64,000 nucleotides of DNA from Todiramphus chloris collaris (lineage: Eukaryota > Chordata > Aves > Coraciiformes > Alcedinidae): contig JANVCC010000018.1 in the NCBI GenBank assembly GCA_025345505.1, positions 62,086,031 to 62,150,030 of the forward strand, in the 5' to 3' direction. Below, in pieces: positions 50,402 through 64,000 of the stretch. The notes under the pieces are model-generated. The model did not search any database. It was not told the origin of the DNA and saw nothing but the letters and a program-made list of their open reading frames with translations. The translations under genes were made by a program, and so were the position numbers. How positions within the stretch are numbered: position 1 is the first letter of the stretch; each line of letters begins with the position of its first letter.

Positions 50402-52394
50402 TTGGTTTTGGTTTTTTTAGGTGGAGAGTGGATAGAAAACTTCATCAAAACTTCATCTATATGATTAGAATGAATCTTTAAGAGATCTGCATCATAAAAA
50501 TTAAGCTCAATGGGATGTAAAGCAAAGAATATGATATCATCTCTGGAGGGTAGATTTTAATGAACTACTTTATGGGTTCATTGGACTAGAAAAGCAGATA
50601 AAACCCCAACACTTAAACTGCCTTCCATAAAACATAGTCAGAAGGGATTTTGCCATTCACTTTGACTGGGAATGTACTTACAAGAAGCTGCAGGGACCAC
50701 AAATACAGAAAAATTTGCATGCTAATATGCAGAAGTTAACACTGCTGTGCTTCCTGGCAGCTCAGCCTGGATGATGGGCAGAGCCATAGAGGTGGCTCTG
50801 CTGGCTTCCAGCAACGTCACCAGCTCTCAGAGATTCAAGCAGGAAGACTAATCCCTCCCATCTGTAATGGGCAAGGTGAAAGATGCAAGGTCCATCAGCA
50901 ACTATGGTGTAATTATAGTCAGCAATTTCTCGATGTAATTTGATTTATTTATTTTCTAATTATTTTTTTTTAATTATATATTAAGTCTTTTTTTCAATAG
51001 TTCCAAAAAACATTATCTGGAAAGACTTGGAAAGGAAGGGACCAAAAGTCATTATCAAGAGCAGAGTGAGTATTAAACATATACTCATAGTACAATAGAA
51101 AAGTCAATACTACCAGTGTCAGCATCAGTAAAGCCTTACATTTTTACTCTTGAAGCACTTTTGACTTCTGACTTTGAGTAACACAGGACAAGTCTGAGAC
51201 TTGTTAAAATTTTCCCAACCAAACCACTGAAATTAAATCTTTTCACTTCTTGCTTTATTTTAAAGACCTTCTAGAAGTGCTTGCATCCTGACGGAGACTA
51301 ATGACAGAGTCCCTTCCCCACAGAATAAGTGGAGAGTCATCCCTCCTTCCTGGCAGTCCCTGCTCCCCAGAGGGTCATATCCAGCTTGATCCAGGAGAGG
51401 AGATCCTCTCTGCAGGGTTTTCTGGGTCAGGAGGTCTCAGTAAAGCACTGGGTCATAAATGTGTAGATCTGTATGAGAGCTCAGTCTCAAGATGACTGCA
51501 AGTCAGCAGTATGGAAAACATGCACAAAACCTGTGAAGTCTGAGCAGAATTTTCTTCCCACCTTAAGGTGATGCAGGGATTAGAACAGGCAAAGGGATTA
51601 TGATTGATGGGGTTTTTTCAGTTTTGAGTTGGGTTTTTTTTTTTTCTACTAATCCTTTCAAAGAGAAAGCATTTAAAAAGTTGGAAAAGGTGACCTCAAT
51701 CTTCTGGATGGTAAACTATAAAGGCTGAATTTGTCAGTATTGGTATTTTATTCATTAAAAAATAACATTTATGATTGTGTCATGCAAGAGGTAAGAATAT
51801 AGTGGTAAACTCCTTGCAGCCTTAAAATATGAGATTATTGAACCTGATACACAAATCAAGAGAAGATGAGATCAACATATAGATTGGTTAATTTCTCTTA
51901 GATGTCTATGCCAAAGTCACTCAGGCTGGATTCACCTTCTCACTGAAGGAGGACATGAAGAGATGATTTTTGTCAGATTGTGCTGACTGTAAAAGTATTT
52001 ACTGTCAAAGGAGGCTGCACTGCAGCTGTCTAAATTTTTGTCTCACATCCACTTCAAAGGTCTGTTCTTAACTTTCCTTGTTTTCAAATTTCCTCACACT
52101 TATTTCACATGAAATACACCCAACTATCAATTGTGGTGGAAGACACAATCCTGCCTTCATTTACCAACAGGTATAGGATAAGAAGAAAAAATGCAAGCTT
52201 ACTCAATGCTGCAATATTAGCATGTTTCAATTCTTGATTTAAGAAAGCAGAAAGTTTAGTTCAGCTTAATCAATTCTTCTTGTTGATGGTGTGAATCAAA
52301 TAACTCAATATGCTTTTTGGGACTCATAGAAAATAATTTTAATTTTTGTTCTCTGCTTCAAAGGAGATTTTTTCTTAAAATTATAGATTCATAA

Positions 52395-52665
52395 GATACG
52401 ACAAGAGGAAAGAGCCTCAAGTTGTTCCAAGGGAAGTTTAGATTGGATATTAGGAAGAATTTCTTTACTGAATGGGTTATCAGGCACTGGAACACCTTGA
52501 TCAGTGCAGTGGCAGTCCCCATCACTGGAGATATTTAAGAGTCATGTAAACATACTGCTTAGGGATATGGGTTAGTTAATGACTTGTCAGTGTTAGGTTA
52601 ATGATTGGACTCGATGATCTTAATGGTCTCTTTCAGTCTAGGAAATTCTGTGAATCCCAAAATCA
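52395..52665 (+). mobile_element. CR1 LINE 3'-end fragment, sense orientation
   Basis: 'aagtttagattggatattag', 'gaagaatttctttactga', 'tggactcgatgatctt' and 'ggaaattctgtgaatcc' give the forward 3' end of a CR1, ending in the ATTCTGTGAATC octamer region. It is the only CR1 fragment in the window on the plus strand. Confidence 0.9.
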
Positions 52666-55600
52666 TATACAGATCTGTGGTACTCAGTGCATGACTCAGA
52701 ATATTAATATAGAAAAATGGTCTTGGATTTATTAGGTTAATTTGGGTTATCTGTTTAGTGTACTGAGAAAGCCAGAAGATCCTGACCTCCTGTAGACATC
52801 TTACATATCCACTTGAAAATATCTTGACCTCCCACTGTATCTTTATTTTTCCCCAGGGTGCAATGGATTTTTCCTTTGAAACCAGACAAGGCATTAATGT
52901 AGAGTTAGCTGTACACTCAGGCTACAGAGAAGTGCTTTATATTGTCACTTTATATGGATATTTCTAAGGGAGATATGTAGGGTTTTGAAGGAAGTAGCCA
53001 GAGAATTAAGTGTAGTTTGAAAAAATAAATCACATCCATGTACTCCTAAAGAAGGGTTTGCCAAAGGCCTTGATGAAAATGTGGCTGAGCCCAGATAGAG
53101 ATGCTTTCTGAGATGCACTTTGTATTACAAGGGCAGGGGCTGTCTTCTGAGTCCAGTGACAGCAGAAAAAGTGATTTGCAGCTACTTTTTTTTCACAGCT
53201 CTTCTGTTGACACCACAATTTCAGAAGCATTTCTAATTCATGTCACCATTAATCAATAAAGCTAAATAATGTAAATCAGAGGAAAGTAGAGACTTGGTGG
53301 AAAAAAGTTTGAAATAATCCAACTGACTGTGCCTGAAACAAGTAAGGGAGCATTAATACAAGTTACTCTGCAGGCAGATCAGTGGACTAGTGAGGTATAT
53401 CTTATGGCAGGAGGCAATGACAACTAACAAAGGGACTAGTAAGAAATTAAATTGGAAGAAGATTCTTCTCTGCAGCAGTCATTGCCAGGTTCTAGGAAAT
53501 CAAAAGCTCTAGTCACATCTCGGTTTTATGACACAAAATTGATCTTTCTGATATTGACAAATGAGAAGACCTGAGAATCAGATAGCTTCTGATATAAACA
53601 AAAATCCTTGCTGCTCAAGCAAGAACAATTTAGAACAGAGATTTCTAAACACCTGGGCTGAAGCTCAGTTGAAGCTGATTTATGCTTAGAAAGAAACAAC
53701 ATAAAATTAGAGGATCAAGATATATCTCTATCATGGTTTAGTAAGAACAGACACCTGGAGTAAGGGACAATTCCCACCTGGAGAGTCCCTGATAAAGAGT
53801 TCTGTCTTCCAAGGTAAAAACTAATCTGTGCCACAGCTCACATGCAACCTAAACCAAATGTATCACTATTTGCACAGCTTCTCATTGGTGAAATTGTAGA
53901 TTCACACACATACTTTTGCATTTCGTGGGTTGGGTGGCTGCTTTATTTACCAGTTTTATCAAGTCATGTCATTGACACATCCTCACCATTCATTATTTCC
54001 CATTTTATTAGTGGGGAATGGAAAAATCTTCATAACGCTCAGTATAGGATATTAAATTCTCATAAATCTATTCCAAGTTAGAAGAAAAATTGATGAAGAG
54101 AATCGATTCCTTAAGTCTGCATATGTTTCTAAAGTCGGTACCAAATTTCCAAGCTTCTAATTCTTCCAGAAGCCCTAAAATCCATTAAAGCCACTGTTCC
54201 TCCAAAACTTATTGCCTGGATTATGTTAGTCTCTGTGTTCATCTTGATACACACACAAACATTAGAGCCTTGTTCTTGTTTAATACAAGACAGAGCAATT
54301 CCTGGGAGAAATAAAAAGTCAGAGTAAATCTAATTTGTCTGCTGGCCATCTGAAGTTTCTGCTACCTGGCACATCTGGCTGCGAAGCCAGGAATTTTTCC
54401 TATGCATACACTGCTATTGCACAGGCCAGTCCTTGACCTGGACAATGACAATGTTAGTGTTTTCCTGGCTCTGTACAAGATTCGTTAGGCTTCTTTGTTT
54501 AGTGCTTTCTCTGAGCCAAACCCTGCCGAGCCTGAACCAACACCCTCATGATTCATCGTTCCCCCATGCAACAGCAACACGTTGCTCGGTTACCAGAACA
54601 AACTGACTTCTGCCATGCGGCAGCTTCCAAAACACCCGAGGTAGTCACTCCTGTGCCATAAACTGGGAGGAGAATGAACACACTAGCACTGCTAACGTAA
54701 TGATGATAGTTATCCTGGTGTCCTTGGGGCACTGCAGTAAACCAGCACCACTGCTGCTGATCACAGAGGAGTGAGCTTCAACCTCTCGAACAGAAAGCTT
54801 GACATTTCAACCAGGCCTGCCAAAAAAAAAAAAAAGATACTGATTTCTACCAGAACATATACAACTCCCAAACAGTTTGCAGGCTGCTCTGAATCAGCAA
54901 GAAAAGTTATTGAAAATATTCTGAATGTGCTACTAATGAAGTTACTTTGTGCTGCCACAGTCACTCTTTCTGTATAACATGGGAAAGGATGCAAAGGGCA
55001 GTATTGCTTCATGTGCCCCAGTCACCATGGTGTCTGATGTGAGCCAATTGGAATTTGGGGACACAGAGGAGTAAGAGGAAGAAAAACAGCTTCTTCATTT
55101 CTTTTCAAATCAGAGAGCTGGTGGTGTTGCCTTGGGCGTTGCCTTGGAGGAGCGGCTGTGTTGGCATCCTGAGGAACAACAGGATCAGACTGCCAGGTTT
55201 AGCAATCAATTACAGCTAAATGCAAGAATATCCACAGTTTCAGTATACCTTTCAAATATTCATCCTCCCAACAACTCTGAGATCCTGTTATCCCTGTTTT
55301 GCTTAGGAAAAGATGCTCAGAGGAGGTAAGTGGCGCTGGAGGATTACAGCACTCTGTTCCTGAAATCACTGGATTATTGGTCATGATTTTCTGTTCATCC
55401 CTCATATCCACATATACAGTCAAAATCAAGGTTCCCACTTATTAAAATCACAGCTAGGATGGACTCTCTGTGAGTTCCCTTTCCTCCCAAAGCCTCACAC
55501 ACAACAAACTGCTGAATGATGACCACTCTCCTGACATTGAAAGCCCAGTTTGTACATGCATCTTGCTACAATCTTTCCCCTCAGTACTCCTGGATGAATC

Positions 55601-58600
55601 ACTAGCTGTAGCAGTAACAAAATGTAATGGAAAAATAATACTGAGAGCAATCCATTGCAGTGCTTGAAATACTGACATTTCAGATCAGTATTAGCAGCCA
55701 TTTCAAACTCTTCTTGAGCTGTTTCCCCACTGGCATATTTCCTTAAAAAAGGCTTTTGCTATGACCTCCTCCACACCATTCGCTTCTTCTGTGGTTCTCT
55801 TACTGACCTGACCAGTCATGGTCATTCTGCATTATGGAGGGGAAAAAAAAAAAAAAGAATGTAATCCCTGATAATTTTCATCATTTCTGTGTGGCTTCAA
55901 GGTTTTCTTTCTGTAGGGTACTTAGGGAAAGCCTTCTTTGGGCTATGTAAGGATGAGCTGTCCTGAATTTCTGCTATCAGAAGTCTTCAAGTGTAATCAG
56001 ACAGGAGTGGATATAAAAAATTGGGTTAATATTAACTTGTTGAACTGGAATGCAGACTCTTGTTTTGAACATATGCATTTGTCCTTTTACCCCACCTCCT
56101 CCTTGACTGATTGATTAAAGATTTCCAATTAGTGCAGCTGTTGATGAGTCAGTCAACCTTTTAGTCCAAGGTAGCTTGAAAAAGCTTTAACACTAATAAC
56201 TCCTGAAGAGCTATGAGCAAAAAGCTTTGTGTCTTTTATGTAAGATGTGGCTGCTCGTTTGTGCTGCAATAAAAGCTCTTACTAAATCAGTACGATTGCA
56301 ACTAAAATCATTTGCTAATTATACAATTAATAGTCTTCTCTTTGCTTGTAATCTGTCTTGTATTACACAGGGACCAAAGGAAATGTTATGGATGCCACCC
56401 TGGGTTGAAGGAGAAGCCGATACTTTATGACACATTATCCTCAGCAACAATCACCGCATTGGTCATAAAATGGTCCTGTTGCAATACCTCCCATCATGAA
56501 GAAAGAGGCAGGCTCTGATTCAGCTTTGTCTCCAGATCCAGCTGTGTGTCCCCCAGCAGCCTTGTCCCAAGACTTTTCCTCAGTTAGGTTTAAGGAAACT
56601 GATGTGCCAGGTGCTCAGTGGCTTGAGGCCACCAGTGCTGGGGTGTGAACATGGCTTTGCTGAAGGCAGCATCTGACCTGGCCAAATAGGCTGAAGCCCC
56701 AGTTACAGACCGTGAGCTTTGGTACTCACCATTCAAATGGAAAGGGCATTTGCAGTGCCCACCAGAATGGACATTTCTTCCACCTTTTCATTTCCTTACT
56801 ATAACTGCAAAACTATTTCTCTTTTTCACATTTATTCACATTTCTTTTTCCCTGTGTGGAAATTCCTTAACGAAAAGTAGCTCCTCATTATTCACCAGAA
56901 TCAAAACTTTCATAAAATTCATTCCCAAAAATTCCATTTTTGACAGCAGTCAATTAAGAAATTTATTTTCTGCTATTTATGCTTTAATATGTCGATATTT
57001 CCACCTGTTATGAGATGGATTTAAATAATATAAAGGAAAACTTATTTTAGAATGTAAACTAAGGATTTACTAAGGTTTATTTTCATAAGGTCAAAGTCAT
57101 TTTGATGAGATAAAAAAAGCCATCTCATTAAGCATTGTTTTTGCTGTTTCACGTAAATAAAAATAATAACAAAATAAAGTGCCTAGGTCTTCAAATGAAG
57201 TATTACAGTTTGATTTATTAATTTTTGGGTGGAAGTCTTTATTAAACAAAACAGGTTCATAGAAGTTGTTTTCATTTTTTTTAATCCAAATCTGCTTTTT
57301 CCATTCGGAAATATTTCTATGTGAAAATTTGTCACAATTTCCTTTTTAATGGCCACTCAGGCTCTTAACAGTTGTAAAAACAAACAAGAAAGCTGCCGTG
57401 TATAGAAACAGAAATAATCTGGTAAAGGGTTCAATATAAGTCCATAAATCTCTAATTATATAAATTATATTTGTTGCTAATAATACAGTCTTCTAGTCAC
57501 AGATGATACAGCAAGGACTATTAAGTTAAAAGGAAGCTCTTCATTACACAGATGAAGGGAGAAACGTCCTTTTAACATCTTATTGGAGATATTCAATTAT
57601 TATTATTACGATGAGCAAAGTTGTTACTTTAAATTACCCCATGAGGTTATGATCTTTCCTTAATTTATACCCACATGAAAAGAATGGATGGCTGCAGAGT
57701 TGTGAAACCCTCCTCCTTCCACCAGCAAGTGAGGAGGAAGAGAGAGCTTCAGAGGAGGATCTGTGTGATGGGCAAGCAGCATCTCCTTCACGGTTGCAAC
57801 CTACTGACCAAATAACATAATGAATCAAGGGGAGGACTACCTATTCAGATGTGGTAAACCATGGCTTTTTTTAGCAGTTACATACTTCTTCCTTCCTCAT
57901 TAAGGTAGGCGCTGCCAAGTCCCATCATATATCAAATATCTCGGTTTCATCTGTGCCATTTGGAATTCAGAGGGGTTTACTGGTCTTTTAAAGCTACCAG
58001 AAAATTTATATCCATAAGTTCTTGAAGATGAAAACGTGGGTCTTACATATTTTAAATTTGAATAAGGGGTTGCAAATATCTAAAAACCTGTATATAAACC
58101 TGCAGTGGCTTACAAAACCTATGAAACAGGTCACAAAACTTGAGCAATAAAATATTTTAAAATACTACTAGTTGTACAGGTTTGATGTTCCACCTTTCAA
58201 AAGATCATGGGATTGCTGGATAACATTGATTTCTCATTGCTATTTCTGAGTCATATAGGATGAGGTAGGGGCAAACAGAAGAGACCTACTGGAGAAGACA
58301 CCGTTTAACACCTAGATATGGTTAAAGAATCAAACTAAAGAAAGGCCTAGCATTTCACTCTAGACAAATCACAGTTGGCTGACAATAGAAGTAACATCCA
58401 GGCTGAAGTATTGCAGAGCTTACATCCCACTGTCAGTTTCCCCTCTCCTTCCACTCCCACCACATCTCCATTCTCCTCGCTGCCCATTCTACGCTGTGAC
58501 TTTAAATACGCAGTCAGCAAGTCTACAAGAGAAAATTAATTAGGCAACATGAGAAGCTGCTGGTGGCGACACAAAGTAATTTTTCCAGATTGCCACCTGC

Positions 58601-61600
58601 TACTGACCTACGCAGAATGGTCCTTCTGGCCTCCTCCCCCTGTTTGCAGGATGTTTGCAATCTCTATTCAGAAGAGTACAACGGTTAATTGGAAATTAGG
58701 GCAACAGGGCGGAGGCTCCTAAAACATAATTATAAAGCACTATGCTATGTCCCATCACTGCCATGGGAAAGCAGCTTGTAACTTTAATTTCAGTGCTGTG
58801 ATGACTTCTCTGCCAACTGTCTCACTGCCCTGGAGCAATTTCAGAGGAACTGCTCCCCAGCAGCAAGTGCTGGGTGACTGCACCACCTGTGTGCCTCCTG
58901 CCTTTTTGCAGAGGAGGTTTGGAACCACCCAGCCCTAGCCCAAGGGGAATGTTCTGCCCAAGAACTGATACTGAATGTCTCATCACCATCGTCTCAGACC
59001 TGAGTTTTCTGCCGATTCAGCTCCTCACGACTGTGTAGTGTATTTCTTAATCTGTTGTGACAGTAGAAATACACTGGCTGCCCTAAAATGGAACAGATAC
59101 TTTCTGTTGCCCAGATCAACTGTTTCATGCCAAGCTTAATTTTCGTGTCAGTAAATATTCTAGATGCCTACTATTTGCCTCTATACGGTATTTTGGCAGT
59201 CCCAAAGCCTGATGGGAATTGGTATTTGAGAGGTATCAATTTATATTTTTGCTTACAAGAGGTGGATTAGAGCTCTACTTATCATAGCCATGAGGGAAGA
59301 GGAAAGCATGATGATAAGAGCTCTGTAAGATAGACACAAATACTCCCTTTTCAAATGCCCTGGGCACATCAGTTCTTTTTTTTTTTTTTTTTTTTCTTTT
59401 TATCACTAGGCCAGCATATATCTTCATTTTATCATTTTATTAACACTAAATGAAGCTTCCTAATGTAAGGGAACTAAAACCTCTGTAGAGCTGTAGTGAG
59501 GTACAGATCACGTTTTCAGTGGCAGGAGCGTATGGCAGCAGCACTGTAATTGTTTGGCGTTTGGCAGTACCTCCCTGCCTTCAAAATGCTTTTCACAGGC
59601 TGTCAACAAGTCTTTATGTTTGTGTTTGACTTGGCAGAGACTCCCAAAACCTGGCGAGTAAGCGAGGAGGAGCCCATGTACAAGCCCAGTCATCTGTAAC
59701 TTGGCTTAGTCTTCCGCGATCTATCATCTGATAACCTTCAAAGCCATTCCTTTCCCTGCTTTTCACTCGCTGTTTGTACGTTATCACTAGTGACTTGGAA
59801 GAAAGAATCTCTTTAGATTACATTGGCTTTACATTTGCTATTAAAAACCAATATTATAGCTAAACAGCTACTGTATTTACAACAGTAGAAACAGGCTTGT
59901 TCTGGGGCAAATAGATCATCCACTAAAAAGCAAATCAAATCTCAGATAGATTTGTCATTTGTAAATATTTTCAAGCACTATAGAAAAAATAAATATCTGA
60001 AATGACATCCCTACATACTTTTGAAATAAAGTTTAAATATTTCATTTCAAAGTTTTATTATTCTAAAATCTGAAAAAAAAATATACTGGGAAAAGGAAGT
60101 TGAAATAAATATTTTATTTGGGGCTTATGTTCATGAAAATAGCCAATAAAAAGGAAATAAAAAAAAAACCCTGCCCTAATGATTCAATCATTTAGGAAAT
60201 TTAAAACAAAAAATTTGTGTTTTTTTTTTTTTTTTTTTTTTTGCACAGCAAGCTACAAATCAACACAGCTCAGATTGGAGGTGTTTTGTTGACACAAGGT
60301 TGCTGGATATCAATTCCCATTTCCCTCATTACTCCAAGCTACTACCCCATTTGTAGCAACATTTAACACATTAGAACAAAGCAACTGTTCCCAAAACACA
60401 CACTGTATATGATCTGTGTAATATTCTCTGTGAACTAATGTTATATATGGGAGGTGATAACCCACTGTAGTGCCTGAAGCCATCTTTCTTGCTTGTAGCT
60501 ATTTTGGTTTGATTGCATTGTGCTAACTATGCTCCTGTTGCAGGTTCCAGAGCAATCTTTGAGTTGTATCACTAAGAGGAGGTGGAAATGTATGTGGAAA
60601 AGAAACACTCCTGCTTTGTTTGAACATTTAGAGGACTTATTCCTGAGAGGACGGTTGTTCCCAAGTGCCCTAGTTTGCTTTTACTTCATTCTTCACTTTT
60701 ATTGGTTTTTTGTGTATTTTTTTATTTGGTTGTGGGTTTTGTTTTGTTTAGATTCGGGTTTTTTTGCAGTGCTCCCTTATGCTGGCTTAGATGCCATTTA
60801 AGCAAGCTAGTAAGGCTTCCCTCAAGCCTGCTCACATGGACAGAGTGAGGAGTGCTTCCATCTGGCTGCTGCACAGCCAGCTTAGAATAATTGTGCTCTA
60901 GGCTGGACAAGACAAAGGAGGGACCTGAAGGATGCCCAGGACACTATTGGGGATGACAGTAATTATCCAGAGTGGCAGTCGTGGGAAGTGAGGCAGCAGT
61001 TAGGAGTGTAGCACAGATTTTGAGAGCAGTGTGCTGCTTGTGGAAGGATGTATTGAAGGGAATAGAGTAGACAAGATGCAAGTTGTTGCAGTTGAAACAA
61101 GAAGCTCAGAGGCAACCACCATGTCCCAGGGTGAGGACAGGGTATCACTATAAGCAGTGCCAGAGGGAGAGGTACTCTTTTTGTCTGGCTACATGGATAC
61201 ATGTTGGATGGAAATCAGAGACCAACTCAGAGAGGGTATTTCAGATCAGCCTCCTATAGGAGATTGACAGCCAAACAGAGATGGGATTTGAAAACGAGCA
61301 AGACGAGAAGAAATTTTCTCTGATAGCCAGGGATAACATTCAGCTACTCAGGAGGTTCTCACCTGTGATGTAACTCAGGGCAAAGTGTAAAGTTTCAGCT
61401 CTTTGTACTCATCCTCGTGTTACTAATACAAAGAGTATTTCTTGATGTCAAAGCACCAGACTTAACAATTATGAAGATAAATAGGTGTGTCTGTTCCTGC
61501 CCTTTTTCCATGTATTACACATGGCATCAGCCTTATCACACAAGGGTCAAATAAGATCTTTGGGCTTCCCCCTGACTCGCTTCTTTGGTTGCTGTAGGAG

Positions 61601-64000
61601 GCAGAGGAGATGGGCAGCTCCTCCTTCTGTACTAGAGGACTTGTAAACCAGTGCCCAGGAGAGTTGTTGATGTTAGTGAAAAACTGCAAGGCAGCAGAGA
61701 GTACACTCTCTTATGAAGGGGGGAAGCTGCAAAGATAACTTGGCTGCTAATCAGCCCAAACCATTTTACCATCAGGACTACGAGTAGATTATGGAATACC
61801 ATTTGTGCATTAGATTGGGTTTTTCTCTTGAACCTGTTTTTGTTTCCTTCTTCTTTTGAGGGTTAATTATAAAGCAGCCAGAGAAAATCTTCCATTCTTC
61901 TAATTTGCCTAATGTCAGCAGGATTTTGTTAATTTAAACCCTTTTATTTAAGAAGCAAAGGGGGAGGGTTAAGAGATAAAAGCCTGGTTGTATTAATACT
62001 TTGCATAAGCTTTGGATATGAGCACAGACAAGCATGGGTGTGCTTGTCAGGACAGGGTGTGGTAAAATTGGGACAACTTACCAAAAAGCAGTAATGCTCT
62101 AGAGAAGTGAGGTGAGAACATCTCCATATGAGAAGAAAAATAAATAAATAAATAAATTCCAGAAATAGCAATGCAAATCCAAGTGTGTTTTACATCATTT
62201 TGGTCTATCCTCACTCACACTGAGGTCAGTACTAGACTAACTGGTGATAAACAGTGAAGGAAAAATGTTATATAATGACATATACATATACTTTGTTTCT
62301 CATTTGCATTTTACTTATTTTTTTATGTTTTGCTAAGGACAAGGCTCTAGGGCACTAGTTACTTTTCAAGAATTGGGGAGCTGGGCATGTAACTGAGGTC
62401 TAGTCAACGGCTGAGTGAATCTGCTGCTTTTGGGTTTACACTATTCTGTGGAAAAAAAAAAATCCTACAGGCAACATCTCTCTCTGAACTGCATTTGAAC
62501 AATCAAGGGCTATTTAAAGTGCTTTACAATGTTTTCTCCACGGATACCTAATAAAAGTTCTTTTCAGTGTGATAGAATCATTAGAGCAGTTTTTCACAGA
62601 ACTGTTTTTACAGAAAAACAGATGGCTTAGGCAAACTGTGGCACAAGTAAAAGCATGTATTAGAATAGCTATGCAAGAGAGGGCAGTTTTATCTGCTCTC
62701 ACCACATTTATCATAAACAGTAAAACCATTTTGAACGTTGTTCTTGTAAATTCTCAATGCACACAGCAGTCACATGCAAAATTCTAATCATAAAAACTGA
62801 GAAGCAAAATTGAAAAAAAAAAAGATTTACTGCAACACTTATATGGAGCTAAACAGCTAAATAATCCTGAATGCATTGTCACTTAAGGAACCACCTCTGT
62901 AAACAGCTCTGTGATTGCATCAGAATCATCTGTAAGGTTATCCAGGTGCTTTTCTAGATTTTGGCACTTAGCACTGAAAAACTTTGCAGGTAAAATTTAT
63001 GTCTGGGCATTATGATACACTCACTGCAGAGTAATATTTTTTCTTGAACCAAACATTTCTAACCAAAGCAATATTTTGTTAGTGAGGAAAAAGATAAAGG
63101 AATATCCACATGACTTCATTTCTCTTTCAGCATTATTAACTATATTCTTTCAACTCTCAGTTTTTAATTTCTGATTACTTTGTTCAGTTCACTATCCTTC
63201 TAGCAAGACTGATTGATCCCTGCTTTCCAAGTGTACAAATGGGCCAATTGTGTTCTCCGCTACCACAAACTTGATTGTTTCATTCTTTTTGTAAATCTAC
63301 TCACCTTCAGAGTGCACAGAAATCCACTGAATATAGAAACTTGCAAGGAACAGTATAAGAAGTAGTAACTGTTGCACAACTGAGATATGTCAGAAGATTA
63401 ATCTTTTTAATGAGACCATGTGTATCTAACAAGATGTAATATAATTACAACACAGATTCTGCTAATCTTAGACACTTTGACTTGTCCTTTATTCTGGGAA
63501 TGACACTGTCTGCTGTATCTCTTGTTCCTTACTTTGTACTAACTAGTTATCTTATTCAAGCAGTAAACAGAGCACCTGAAATCAATGAAGCATCCCATGT
63601 AGATACTATTGATTCTGATCCCATGTAACAAAAGTGTTTGTGCTTCAAGAATGAAACATCAGCCTCAAGAAAATCAATAAATGTTTTGCAAGTAGTGTCA
63701 ATGAGGTCAAAACTTCACTCATAGCATTAGTTCATACAACAAAATATGCACAACTTTAATGCAGTTGCAAGCTAGATTGCATTTGAATTATTGATTAAGC
63801 AGGCTGCACTTTAAGACCAAATGGCAGGCATCTGAAAAAAATATATGTGGACATATTTACAGAGAAAATTGAAAAGACCAAAATGTCTACATGTTATACA
63901 TCTCTGGCAGAAACACTAGAAATTAAATTGAACACATTAACTTACCAGTAGAAAGCTTACATTATTTCTTTTGCTTCAATTTGTAACTGTAGGGCCGCTT
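52666..64000. other. Distal intergenic region, no gene seen
   Basis: AT-rich and without recognisable coding sequence. Homopolymers include T20 at 59376-59395 and T23 at 60220-60242; (AAAT)n is at 62137-62156. Less AT-rich, non-repetitive segments at about 54500-54720, 58440-58740 and 59490-59790 stand out as possible conserved non-coding elements. Confidence 0.5.
54581..54593 (-). promoter_or_regulatory. RFX X-box-like motif
   Basis: The minus strand reads GTAACCGAGCAAC, a full match to GTNRCC-N(0-3)-RGYAAC with a 1-base spacer. It overlaps a GCAAC-AC-GTTGC inverted repeat (54574-54585). About one such match is expected by chance in a window of this size. Confidence 0.3.

Larger units (their letters stand above)
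48913..52394. other. Intergenic, no gene seen
   Basis: AT-rich sequence without recognisable genes. It includes the 76-bp tandem duplication and the G14 run, listed separately, and an AT-rich patch at 50936-50990. Confidence 0.55.

Overview
This is a piece of a bird nuclear genome. The sequence is intron-rich and AT-rich, it carries several CR1 LINE fragments with the typical avian 3' end (a CACAGAATC-type motif followed by a 'gggttggaagggac'-type tail), and it has an LTR of the avian ERV type. The one protein-coding gene I can support is TNFAIP3 (A20), the ubiquitin-editing brake on NF-kB signalling, on the plus strand. I cannot name the species.

Layout. Positions 1-490 are the downstream part of a CpG island at the TNFAIP3 promoter/exon 1; the core promoter is probably left of the window. 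Eight coding exons (exons 2-9 in human numbering) run from 3332 to 14747 with consensus splice sites and consistent phases. They join to a 2400-nt CDS for 799 residues: an N-terminal OTU protease domain (Asp71, Cys104, His257) followed by seven complete A20-type zinc fingers. The 3' UTR ends near 16200, after AATAAA at 16181. CR1 fragments lie in introns 5 and 8.

From 16.2 to 64 kb I see no convincing protein-coding gene. This span holds CR1 fragments (18.99-19.30, 45.96-46.14, 47.98-48.91 with a decayed reverse transcriptase frame, 52.40-52.67 kb), an ERV-type LTR (about 38.10-38.75 kb), an exact 76-bp tandem duplication (49.68-49.83 kb), several low-complexity tracts, and an isolated CpG island at 42.3-42.65 kb broken by a 10-N gap. 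That island may be the promoter of an unannotated transcript. The rest looks like gene-desert sequence that could carry TNFAIP3 enhancers.

The most interesting observations are residue-level differences in this A20 relative to human A20, which I compared from memory. The MALT1 cleavage arginine (human R439) is histidine. The position of human T108 is alanine, as in the Denisovan-derived human allele. Ser381 is kept but its acidic +3 neighbour is not. A basic insertion of about 12 residues lies between zinc fingers 4 and 5. Two in-frame donor sites 15 nt apart end exon 8.
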